DNA of 64,000 bases from Pedobacter sp. BS3. Its GTDB lineage: Bacteria; Bacteroidota; Bacteroidia; Sphingobacteriales; Sphingobacteriaceae. The stretch covers positions 62,001 to 126,000 of the forward strand of contig NZ_VTRT01000008.1 in the NCBI RefSeq assembly GCF_008274585.1. Reading direction: 5' to 3'. The notes under the pieces are model-generated. The model saw only the letters and a list, made by a program, of their open reading frames with translations, ran no database searches and was not told where the DNA came from. A program made the position numbers and the translations under genes. This document shows, piece after piece, positions 54,058-62,016 of the stretch (the stretch's first letter is position 1; every line of letters begins with the position of its first letter).

Positions 54058-55014
54058 TTATTGTGAAAGAATTACTTTGTCCTTCTCTATGCGATAATGA
54101 ATATTATAGTTGAATGAAAGGCTTTCCAGTATCTCCTTTAATGAAAGGTTTTTATATTCTCCGTTCAGCTTCCAATCTCTATCTGTAAGGGCCGAATAAT
54201 CAAACGTTACTCCATAGTACCGCTCCAGATCGCTAATAACCTTTTCAATACCGGCATCTTTAAAATACAGTACGTGCTCAGTCCAGCTAAGCCGTTCTTT
54301 TGCTGAGAAATGGTTTTTATGCAGCTTTTTATTTTCGTGCCAGGTAACCTCTTCTCCCGGTTTCAGGATAATTACGTTTGAGCCTTGCGATTTTTTCTCA
54401 TCCTGTATTTTAACCATGCCTCTCTCCAGCGATACGAACGTTTCTTCGCCGGGATAAGCCGAAACATTAAAAACTGTACCCAGTGCGGTGGTAGAAATAT
54501 GATTTGAGTAGACAATAAACGGCCGGCTTTTATCTTTCTGAACTTTAAAATACCCCTCGCCGGTGAGGTAAAGCTCACGCCGGCTTTTTCCGTAATCTTC
54601 CGGAATTTTTAATTCTGACATCACATTAAGCATCACCACGGATCCATCCGGAAGATTAACCTGCCTGGTTTCGCCATAACCCGTTTTAAACTTTTCGCCG
54701 GTCCACCATAATACTCCCCCGGTATAATGATTAAACAACCACACCCCGGCAATAAACGCCAGCACGGCAGCGTATCGCAATAAATGCTTAGCTTCCCAGC
54801 TTCTGTACTTCGGAAGCGGCTTTAATCCCTCCAATACCGAAATTAACCGTTTCCAGTTTTTTTGCTCCCTGCGCCTGTATCGTTTCTCACTCAGAAAAAA
54901 CGGATACTCATCAGCATCGTTGGCATCAATCCATAAGTGGATCTGTTCCTCCTCTTCGGGCGTACATTGGCCTTTGATATATTTTTCAATAAGGGCACGG
55001 TCAACTGGTTGCAT
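54058..55014 (-). CDS. FecR family anti-sigma factor, PUL2
   Basis: A 318-residue membrane anti-sigma factor. The N-terminal sigma-binding region has RALIEKYIKGQCTPEEEEQI, a membrane segment is near residues 82-97 (LLRYAAVLAFIAGVWLF), the FecR domain includes REVNLPDGS-like VNLPDGSVVMLNVMSEL and GYFKVQKDKSRPFIVYSN, and the C-terminal DUF4974 domain includes IEKVISDLERYYGVTFDY. Unlike its PUL1 counterpart the GYFKVQKDKSRPFIV region has no insertion, which makes it a useful reference for the inserted one. It is followed by susC after a 151-bp spacer. Confidence 0.92.
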   Translation of the reverse strand: MQPVDRALIEKYIKGQCTPEEEEQIHLWIDANDADEYPFFLSEKRYRRREQKNWKRLISVLEGLKPLPKYRSWEAKHLLRYAAVLAFIAGVWLFNHYTGGVLWWTGEKFKTGYGETRQVNLPDGSVVMLNVMSELKIPEDYGKSRRELYLTGEGYFKVQKDKSRPFIVYSNHISTTALGTVFNVSAYPGEETFVSLERGMVKIQDEKKSQGSNVIILKPGEEVTWHENKKLHKNHFSAKERLSWTEHVLYFKDAGIEKVISDLERYYGVTFDYSALTDRDWKLNGEYKNLSLKEILESLSFNYNIHYRIEKDKVILSQ

Positions 55015-55110
55015 AAATTATATATAGCACTCCTTTGGGGAGTTTTATATATACAGTGTATAAAACGGCCAGATACCCTAAGAAAAATTTAAAAAAATCC
55101 GGGAAGTGCG

Positions 55111-55674
55111 TTATAACTGTGATAGCACCAGCAAAACACATACGGCAAGCTCTTTGGAAAATTTCTTTAAAGCAATTGAAATATGATATTCAACCGTTTT
55201 AACAGAAACGTTCATGGCCTCTGCAATCTGGGGATAAGTAAGACCTTCAAAGCGGCTAAGGGAGAACATTTGCCGGGTTTTGAGCGGTAATGATTCCAGC
55301 AATCTTTCAATCAGGCGCTCCAGCTCTTTACAGGTAAGATAATCTTCGGGACTATTTGCCGGAGCATGGGCCTCATAATGATAGCTTTGCTGCCTGTTTT
55401 GAAGTTTGAGGTAGAAAAACGATGTGTATTTAACGGCCTTAACCAGATAAGCCTCTATAGAAACTTTAATATTTAAATGCTGCCTGCGATACCATAACGA
55501 GCTAAACACATCCTGAACTATATCTTCGGCTTCAGATTCAGACCGTACAATATAGTAAGCTATATTATACAATTTCCGCCAGTACAACTGATAAATTATT
55601 TTGAATCCTACCGGATCATTTTCCTTTATCCGCTGTAACAGTTCATTGGTTTCAAATACCTTCTCCATGTTCAT
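55111..55674 (-). CDS. ECF-type RNA polymerase sigma factor, PUL2
   Basis: A 187-residue ECF sigma factor. Region 2 is at residues about 20-90 (YYIVRSESEAEDIVQDVFSS), and region 4 ends in a helix-turn-helix (FEGLTYPQIAEAMNVSVKTV). It is followed after 96 bp by its FecR partner. It would activate PUL2 transcription in response to the SusC STN signal. A second ATG two codons in is an equally good start. Confidence 0.92.
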   Translation of the reverse strand: MNMEKVFETNELLQRIKENDPVGFKIIYQLYWRKLYNIAYYIVRSESEAEDIVQDVFSSLWYRRQHLNIKVSIEAYLVKAVKYTSFFYLKLQNRQQSYHYEAHAPANSPEDYLTCKELERLIERLLESLPLKTRQMFSLSRFEGLTYPQIAEAMNVSVKTVEYHISIALKKFSKELAVCVLLVLSQL

Positions 55675-55903
55675 TGAAATATTCGCAAGCTAAATTGCAA
55701 TAGCAATGTTATCTTTACATTAGACAATTGATAACTTAGGAATGGCTACTCAAACATAGGAGCTAAGGGCAAAACATGAAATGTGCTATTCGCCGGAAAA
55801 GATAGATAATCTTCCGGCGTTGCGCTGTAGGGGGTAATACATCACTTCTTAAAATTTTTTATTATTTAACATTTCATTAACATTTCTATCCAATAAAGGG
55901 TTG

Positions 55904-55997
55904 TATATTTGTATCGTTAAAGGATTCCCCCTTTAATATTTAGGTTTATAATTGGTTAGTTTGAAAGCTCCTGCCCATCAGGAGCTTTTACTTTTTT
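55904..55997 (+). ncRNA. Candidate stand-alone small RNA of about 75 nt
   Basis: TATATTTG (55904-55911) is an exact TAnnTTTG box. At the expected start a hairpin begins: TTAAAGG (55917-55923) / CCTTTAA (55930-55936), loop ATTCCC. A U-rich linker leads to a terminator, stem AAAGCTCCTG / CAGGAGCTTT (55964-55988), loop CCCAT, followed by a T-rich tail to 55997. A separate TACCTTTG box for the methyltransferase follows at 55999-56006. No ORF fits inside and no known RNA family was recognised. Confidence 0.55.
55964..55997 (+). terminator. Rho-independent terminator of the candidate small RNA
   Basis: A perfect 10-bp stem with a 5-nt loop and a T-rich tail containing TTTTTT. It lies upstream of the methyltransferase start, so the longer reading frame that begins at 55952 is unlikely to be used. 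Confidence 0.85.
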
Positions 55998-55998
55998 A

Positions 55999-56006
55999 TA
56001 CCTTTG
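55999..56006 (+). promoter_or_regulatory. Promoter box of the methyltransferase gene
   Basis: TACCTTTG is an exact TAnnTTTG box 8 nt upstream of the ATG at 56015 and directly after the terminator. It predicts a leader of almost zero length. Confidence 0.55.
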
Positions 56007-56014
56007 GGCTATTC

Positions 56015-56713
56015 ATGGACGTTTACGGCAGCGCTTTACGCGATTTTTATAAAAATAAACTTTCTGAGATACTTTGGCTGCATAACTCGTACGGTGAGCC
56101 AGAGGAGATGCCGGTTGAAGAATTTTTCAGGAACGAAGCGGATATGCCTGATATTGAGCTTGCTGCGCTGACCTGTTGCACCGGCCAGGTACTGGACATT
56201 GGCGCCGGGGCAGGCAGTCACAGCCTGATTTTGCAGCAGCGGGGTATAGCGGTAACCGCCTTGGAGCATTCTGCGCTGGCCTGTACAATTATGCGTGAAC
56301 GGGGCGTGAAAACTATTATTGAACAGGATATTTTCAATTACGGGGATAAGCGTTTTAATACGTTGCTGTTACTTATGAATGGTATTGGCCTTTGCGGGAC
56401 GCTTTCGGGACTTGAATTATTTTTAGACCATGCCAGTAATTTGCTCCTCCACGACGGGCAGTTGATCTTTGATTCTTCAGACATCAGTTACCTGTATGAG
56501 GATATTGCCAAACCGAAAGACAGGTACTACGGTGAATTATCCTATTGTTATGAATATAAAGGCCAGATGGGCGACTGGTTTAACTGGTTATATATTGATC
56601 CTGAAACCCTGGCTGCAATAAGCAAAAGGAAAGGCTGGCAATGCCAGATACTGGATTATAACGAAAACGACCACTATTTAGCCAGACTTAAGAAGTTGAC
56701 AGTGGAAAGTTAA
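56015..56713 (+). CDS. Class I SAM-dependent methyltransferase
   Basis: A 232-residue protein with a Rossmann-type methyltransferase fold. Motif I is VLDIGAGAGSHSL near residue 55-67, with an acidic residue at the end of the second strand (VTALEHSALA). NTLLLLMNGIGLCG near residue 115 is the motif IV region. The substrate is unknown. The start at 56015 is preferred over an upstream in-frame codon at 55952, because the terminator and the gene's own promoter lie between them. The final codons and the stop lie inside a heptad-repeat array. Confidence 0.82.
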   Translation: MDVYGSALRDFYKNKLSEILWLHNSYGEPEEMPVEEFFRNEADMPDIELAALTCCTGQVLDIGAGAGSHSLILQQRGIAVTALEHSALACTIMRERGVKTIIEQDIFNYGDKRFNTLLLLMNGIGLCGTLSGLELFLDHASNLLLHDGQLIFDSSDISYLYEDIAKPKDRYYGELSYCYEYKGQMGDWFNWLYIDPETLAAISKRKGWQCQILDYNENDHYLARLKKLTVES

Positions 56714-56744
56714 AAGTGGACAAGGGACAATGGACAATGAAAAG
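56696..56744. repeat. Seven-unit heptad array crossing the methyltransferase stop codon
   Basis: Exactly 49 nt: TTGACAG, TGGAAAG, TTAAAAG, TGGACAA, GGGACAA, TGGACAA, TGAAAAG. It encodes the last residues (LTVES) and the TAA stop (56711-56713) of the methyltransferase. Confidence 0.75.
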
Positions 56745-56839
56745 TGTTAAATTGCTTCTATTGTTGAATTGATAGATACAGGTAACAACTAATCACGAAC
56801 AACTAACCAACTAAAGAGCCAAAACCCTAACTTTATGGC

Positions 56840-57295
56840 ATGTTTGAACCCATCGCTTTAAACCTTCCGGCTTATCCGTTCAGGATGAAAACTGAGAACG
56901 ATAAAGTTTTCATTTTTGATGAATTGCGGAAGAAATATCTCGTATTAACGCCCGAAGAGTGGGTCAGGCAGCACTTTATTAATTATCTGGTGCTGGAGAA
57001 AAAATATCCCAAAACACTGGTTCAGCTCGAAGCCGGGCTAAAGCTCAATCAGCTGCAAAAACGCACCGATGTAGTAGTTTTTAACCCGCATGGTCAGAAG
57101 ATACTGCTGGTAGAATGCAAAGCTCCTTCCGTAAAAATAACACAGAAAACTTTCGACCAGATTGCCCGGTACAACATGGTGCATAAAATCAGTTTATTGG
57201 CCGTAACTAACGGCATACAGCACATTTACTGTCGCATTGATTTTGAAAAGCAGACCTATCAGTTTCTCCCGGATCTGCCTGAATATTCACGGTAA
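56840..57295 (+). CDS. Stand-alone HsdR_N-like nuclease-fold protein
   Basis: A 151-residue protein made only of the N-terminal type I restriction HsdR_N-like domain. The PD-(D/E)xK arrangement is visible: Asp in QKRTDVVVF near residue 78, then Glu and Lys in LLVECKAPS near 92-95. The usual helicase and translocase parts are absent, and no hsdM or hsdS is near. Such short proteins are common in Bacteroidetes and may act in DNA repair or be uncharacterised nucleases. TAACTTTA at 56828-56835 is a possible promoter box only 4 nt from the ATG. Confidence 0.82.
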   Translation: MFEPIALNLPAYPFRMKTENDKVFIFDELRKKYLVLTPEEWVRQHFINYLVLEKKYPKTLVQLEAGLKLNQLQKRTDVVVFNPHGQKILLVECKAPSVKITQKTFDQIARYNMVHKISLLAVTNGIQHIYCRIDFEKQTYQFLPDLPEYSR

Positions 57296-57527
57296 GGGGT
57301 GTCTCCTTTGACTGGGTAAAACAGCAAACAGCTTCTTCCCGGACGCATAAATTTCTATTTTTCACACAAAGAACACCAGGCATTTCACACAGAGAGCGCA
57401 TAGCATGATTCTTTGTATTCCTTGCGCCAAGCGAAGCGTTGTAATGATCTTTTCGTGAATGCCTTCAGAACGCAAAGATTTGCTCTGCAAGCAGTAGCAG
57501 ATTTTTTCACACCTCTTCGATAGACAA

Positions 57528-58169
57528 TTACTGGTTATTAACCCGGATGCTGGTTAACCGTACATCCATTCGGTATAGCAGCCTGTTAGTAGTTTCTACC
57601 GTTTTTTCTTTCTGAAAATCCCTGATTTCATTAATATCGATATTCTTTTTATCTATCATATCCAAATGACCGCCAATGCAAGGCTGTTCCTTTTCTATGG
57701 TTCCGCCGTTAAAACTAACGATTTGACCCGGGTCAACATTCTCATAGAAGTTATTGAATGTAAGCGGCATTAAGCCATTTAGCTTTTGTATTTCTTCGGT
57801 ATTTAGCCCAATCTGAAATCCATCCTTGGTATGGTACGGCGAATCATCAGCACTCACTTCCAGATATTTAATGTGCGTAAACGGAGCGCTTTTCTCTTTC
57901 CAGAATACATTGACCTGTTTAGATGTGCCATCCCATACCGATGTATAAACACCCGAAATAGTATTTTCGTGCTCAGATAACGCCTTTGCACCAAAACGCT
58001 TCTCCAGGTCGGCATACGTATCACTTATCTTTACTTCCCCGATCCCCTCGCAGGTGATCAGGTTTTTGTCTACTTCGGCAGATGCCCCTTTTTTGCCTTG
58101 CGGCGATTGACAAGCCGCCATGCATACCGATACCGCTATCAGTACATGGCTTACATTCATTTTTTTCAT
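57528..58169 (-). CDS. Lipoprotein of unknown function
   Basis: A 213-residue protein with a lipoprotein signal ending in VCMAACQS. The body begins with ITCEGIGEVKISDTYADLEKRFG, a pattern seen in small periplasmic proteins that I cannot assign, and has charged, soluble character throughout. The tail (LYRMDVRLTSIRVNNQ) is conserved-looking. It lies 110 bp downstream of valS on the same strand. No enzymatic motif is visible. The 57296-57527 spacer before it contains nothing supportable. Confidence 0.7.
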   Translation of the reverse strand: MKKMNVSHVLIAVSVCMAACQSPQGKKGASAEVDKNLITCEGIGEVKISDTYADLEKRFGAKALSEHENTISGVYTSVWDGTSKQVNVFWKEKSAPFTHIKYLEVSADDSPYHTKDGFQIGLNTEEIQKLNGLMPLTFNNFYENVDPGQIVSFNGGTIEKEQPCIGGHLDMIDKKNIDINEIRDFQKEKTVETTNRLLYRMDVRLTSIRVNNQ

Positions 58170-58222
58170 AAAAAGATGTTTAATAAGTAAAAATTATCTT
58201 CGATGAGCTCGCTAAAGCTCGG

Positions 58223-58245
58223 TTTAAAAGTAAAAAGTAAAAAGC
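58223..58245. repeat. Short heptad patch downstream of valS
   Basis: AAAAGTA/AAAAGTA-type 7-nt units lie in the spacer after the valS stop. A related patch (CAAAAGT-TAAAAGT-CAAAAC) lies upstream of valS at 60966-60984. Confidence 0.4.
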
Positions 58246-58279
58246 CCAAATAAAGCCTTTGTCACAAAATTGATATCAT

Positions 58280-60949
58280 TTAAGCATTTAGCTCAGTTAA
58301 TGATTCCTGCAGGATAATCAATTTCGCTTCCGCGTCTGCTTGTTTCTTACGCTCATTAGCTACTATTTCGGGTTTTGCATTTTGTACGAAACGTTCATTA
58401 GAAAGTTTGGCGTTTACTGATTTCAGAAAGCCCTGCAAATAGATGATTTCCTTTTCAATACGTTCAATCTCGGCTTCCTTATCGACGTTATCTGCCAGGG
58501 GCACAAAAAACTCATCGGTACCGGCCATAAAGCTCACAGAACCAGCAGGTTTTTCGGCGGCAAAATCAACCTCGCTGATATTGGCCAATTTGATAATAAG
58601 CGATAAATACTGCGAATAATCAATTCCCGAATTCGCCCGCACAACTAATTTTAGCGGTTCTTTTGGCGATAGCTGTTTGGCATTACGAATATTACGTATT
58701 TCTGATATCGCCTGTTTTACCTGCTCTACATCTTTTAACAGGGTCTTATCTACGGATCTTGCCACCGGATAAGCAGCCACAATGCAGCAATCAGTTGCAG
58801 TGCGTTCCCCAAAAAGCTCATCATGCCACAGCTCTTCGGTGATAAACGGCATAAATGGATGAAGCAACTTCAAAATGTTCTCAAAAAACTGCAAGGTAGC
58901 TGTAAATGTTCCCTTATCGATGGGTTGTTGGTAGGCAGGCTTGATCATTTCCAGGTACCAGGAGCAGAAATCATCCCATACCAGCTTGTAAATGGCCATC
59001 AGCGCCTCAGACAAACGATACTGGTTAAAACATTCCTCAATTTCTGTCAATGCTTCGTTGAAACGGCTTTCAAACCAGCTAACTGCTTTCTGATTGTCCC
59101 CGGCTTCTTCCGAAATTTCCCAGCCTTTTACCAGCCTGAACGCATTCCATATTTTGTTGGCGAAGTTGCGCCCCTGCTCACAATAGCTTTCATCAAACAT
59201 CAAATCGTTACCCGCAGGCGAGCACAGCAACATCCCCACCCGAACGCCGTCGGCGCCATATTTTTCTATCAGTCCCAGCGGATCGGGTGAATTACCCAAC
59301 GATTTAGACATCTTACGACCCAGCTTATCGCGTACAATACCGGTAAGATAAACGTTTTTGAACGGTGCTTCACCCCTGAATTCATGACCGGCCATGATCA
59401 TCCGGGCTACCCAGAAAAATAAAATTTCAGGAGCGGTTACTAAATCATTGGTTGGATAATAATACTGTACATCGGCATTTCCTTTGCTTTCCGGATCAGC
59501 AAATACGGTGGTATCAAATACCGAAACTGGCCACAGCCACGATGAAAACCAGGTATCTACCACATCTTCATCCTGCTGCAAATCCGCTTCGTTAACTGAT
59601 ACTTGTTTTTTACGAAATTCCTCAGCCGCCTCGCTCCTGCTTTTGGCAATAACGTAATCGCCGTCAGGCAGATACCAGGCCGGAATACGCTGCCCCCACC
59701 ACAACTGCCTGCTGATGTTCCAGTCCTTTACATTTTCCATCCAGTGACGGTAGGTATTGATGTATTTATCGGGAATCAGCTTTACCCCGCCATTTAACAC
59801 ATAATCCAGGGCCGGTTTGGCCATTTCGCTCATTTTGCAAAACCACTGCAACGACAGTTTAGGCTCTATCACCGCATCGGTACGCTCAGAAAATCCAACC
59901 TGCGATTTATATTCTTCTACTTTTTCAAGCAAGCCGGCTTCCTCAAGCATTACGGCAATCTTCTTCCGGGCGACAAAACGATCTATTCCAATCAATTCGG
60001 GGATTTCGGCATAATTGTTTAACGTACCATCGTCATTCAGAATATCAATAACTTCCAGCTTATGCTTTAATCCCAGCTCATAATCGTTCAGGTCGTGGGC
60101 CGGTGTAACTTTCAGGCAACCGGTACCAAATTCCATGTCCACGTACTCATCTTCTATGATAGGTATTTCACGGTTAACCAGGGGAATGATCACCTGTTTG
60201 CCTTTCAGGAATCTGAAACGTTCATCGTTCGGGTTGATACACACCGCCGTATCGGCCATAATGGTTTCGGGCCGTGTGGTAGCAATAGTTATGTAAGTTG
60301 AAGGGTTCTCTTCATCCGCCTTATACTCTTCGCCTTTTACCTTATACCTTATATAGTACAGCTTCTGGTTTACCTCCTTACGGATAACTTCCTCGTCAGA
60401 AACGGCGGTTTTCCCTTTCGGATCCCAGTTTACCATGCGTATACCGCGATATATCCAGCCCTTTTTGTACAGGTGGATAAAGGTATCGGTTACCGCTTCG
60501 GAAAGCGCTTCATCCATGGTAAAACACGTACGATCCCAATCGCAGCTGGCGCCCAGTTTTTTGAGCTGCTCCAGAATGATGCCGCCGTACTTCTCTTTCC
60601 ACTCCCAGGCATGGGTCAGAAACTCTTCGCGACTAATATCCTTTTTTTCTATACCCTTTTCTTTCAGCATATTTACCACCTTGGCTTCGGTAGCAATGGA
60701 TGCATGGTCTGTTCCCGGAACCCAGCAGGCATTTTTGCCCATCATCCGGGCACGACGGATCAGCACATCCTGTATGGTATTATTGAGCATGTGCCCCATG
60801 TGCAAAACGCCGGTCACATTGGGCGGAGGCATTACAATCGTATAGGGTTCCCGGTCGTCGGGCACCGAACGGAAGAATTTATGTTCAAGCCAATACGTAT
60901 ACCATTTATCTTCTGCTTCTTTAGGGCTATAGGTTTTAGATATGCTCAT
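58280..60949 (-). CDS. valS: Valyl-tRNA synthetase
   Basis: An 889-residue class I aminoacyl-tRNA synthetase. The HIGH motif is [15 protein letters not shown] near residues 41-55, the KMSKS motif is [14 protein letters not shown] near residue 545, and the editing domain holds [13 protein letters not shown] near 230. The C-terminal tail has the typical coiled-coil tRNA-binding arm ([19 protein letters not shown]). Length and domains are normal. It is flanked by heptad patches on both sides. Confidence 0.97.
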   Translation of the reverse strand: MSISKTYSPKEAEDKWYTYWLEHKFFRSVPDDREPYTIVMPPPNVTGVLHMGHMLNNTIQDVLIRRARMMGKNACWVPGTDHASIATEAKVVNMLKEKGIEKKDISREEFLTHAWEWKEKYGGIILEQLKKLGASCDWDRTCFTMDEALSEAVTDTFIHLYKKGWIYRGIRMVNWDPKGKTAVSDEEVIRKEVNQKLYYIRYKVKGEEYKADEENPSTYITIATTRPETIMADTAVCINPNDERFRFLKGKQVIIPLVNREIPIIEDEYVDMEFGTGCLKVTPAHDLNDYELGLKHKLEVIDILNDDGTLNNYAEIPELIGIDRFVARKKIAVMLEEAGLLEKVEEYKSQVGFSERTDAVIEPKLSLQWFCKMSEMAKPALDYVLNGGVKLIPDKYINTYRHWMENVKDWNISRQLWWGQRIPAWYLPDGDYVIAKSRSEAAEEFRKKQVSVNEADLQQDEDVVDTWFSSWLWPVSVFDTTVFADPESKGNADVQYYYPTNDLVTAPEILFFWVARMIMAGHEFRGEAPFKNVYLTGIVRDKLGRKMSKSLGNSPDPLGLIEKYGADGVRVGMLLCSPAGNDLMFDESYCEQGRNFANKIWNAFRLVKGWEISEEAGDNQKAVSWFESRFNEALTEIEECFNQYRLSEALMAIYKLVWDDFCSWYLEMIKPAYQQPIDKGTFTATLQFFENILKLLHPFMPFITEELWHDELFGERTATDCCIVAAYPVARSVDKTLLKDVEQVKQAISEIRNIRNAKQLSPKEPLKLVVRANSGIDYSQYLSLIIKLANISEVDFAAEKPAGSVSFMAGTDEFFVPLADNVDKEAEIERIEKEIIYLQGFLKSVNAKLSNERFVQNAKPEIVANERKKQADAEAKLIILQESLTELNA

Positions 60950-61212
60950 GTATGTTGGTTCAATTCAAAAGTTAAAAGTCAAAACAAGCAACCTGTTTAA
61001 TGTTAGTGGCATCGTTATTTGTAAATTGCGATACGTTAACTTAACAGTAGCAGTTTGAAAATAAAGTGCAAAAATAGCGTTTTAAAGCAATATTTAAGCA
61101 CGAAGGTTGATGCAGTTACCTGCGTACCAAAGAAAATTGGGTAAGTTGTCACATCAGCAGAAATTTTGTATAATGATTTTTCGTAAATTTGAAATAGTAA
61201 GCATTTAAGCAC

Positions 61213-61449
61213 ATGAAAACAGCATTGCAAATAGATATAACATTTGACCAAATTTTATCTATAGTAAAGCAGCTGCCACAACAGCAAAAGTTAAAACTGA
61301 CCAAGGAACTGGAAAAAGAAATTATCGACTCGAAGTTATCCCGTTTATTAAAAACATTCAGGGCAAAAGACCTGGACCTGCACACGATAACCAAAGGAGT
61401 AGAAAATGTAAGACAGGAAATCTATGACAAGCGTCAAAGTAATTTTTGA
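61213..61449 (+). CDS. Putative antitoxin of a PIN-type toxin-antitoxin pair
   Basis: A 78-residue small, highly charged protein (TFDQILSIVKQLPQQQKLKL ...). The gene overlaps the PIN toxin start by 26 nt, the arrangement of a type II antitoxin. No DNA-binding fold can be named with certainty. The partner is decayed, so this antitoxin is probably a leftover. The surroundings are AT-rich, unlike most neighbours. Confidence 0.6.
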   Translation: MKTALQIDITFDQILSIVKQLPQQQKLKLTKELEKEIIDSKLSRLLKTFRAKDLDLHTITKGVENVRQEIYDKRQSNF

Positions 61450-61706
61450 TACCAACGTTTGGATTAGCTTTCTTATCGGCAAACGCCTTGCAAAAATAAG
61501 GCACCCTATCTCGAATGGTAGCATAACTACAGAGCAACTTCTCACCGAAATAAAAATTGTAACGAGCAGAGAAAAACTCAAAAAGTACTTCCTCCAAAGA
61601 AAGCGTAAAAGAATTGCTTGATCTTTTAGAAAATACAACACAGATTCTAACGCCCGCAGAATTTGAAGAACAACCTGAAGAATATCCCCGAAGCAATTAT
61701 CAATAA
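61424..61706 (+). pseudogene. Decayed PIN-domain toxin (TIGR00305-like), frameshifted and truncated
   Basis: The 5' frame (61424-61621) encodes VIFDTNVWISFLIGKRLAKI with the first PIN Asp, then EQLLTEIKIVTSREKLKKYF. A +1 change at about 61590-61605 is needed to reach the frame SKESVKELLDLLENTTQ, which ends at TAA 61704-61706. The central and C-terminal catalytic acids (TGD-type motif) are missing, so it cannot be an active RNase. Family identification rests on the N-terminal motif and the antitoxin neighbour. Confidence 0.75.
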
Positions 61707-62016
61707 CAAAAACACACCCATGTAACAATATTTTTATCAGAGCACAGTTATAATCATATATTAAATTGGTGATACGTGATGAAGCTGCTTTCAAATCATA
61801 AATTGACCTCTCTGCTGCTCAACTACTTCCTTATCCGGAAACTATTTGGCTGGTTTAATAAATAATTAACGATCCTCAAAAATTTATTCGTGTTTTACCA
61901 GGGCAAACGTGTCAAAATTAAACTATGGGTGCTCTTGAAAAGTGCGCTATGAACCTACGGCGTTACAAACGCCGGATAACGATGCACCCGTTATAAACGG
62001 GCGCAAGCTTGTCACA
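61707..62016. repeat. Spacer with a GTT-ACA-AAC paired hairpin repeat
   Basis: GGCGTT-ACA-AACGCC (61959-61973) and CCCGTT-ATA-AACGGG (61987-62001) match the elements upstream of cydA in spacing and layout. The rest of the stretch contains degraded sequence after the toxin remnant and no supportable gene. Confidence 0.6.

Noticed and set aside
55952-56014. Upstream extension of the methyltransferase gene
   Set aside because: It would translate through a perfect terminator hairpin and upstream of the gene's own promoter box.
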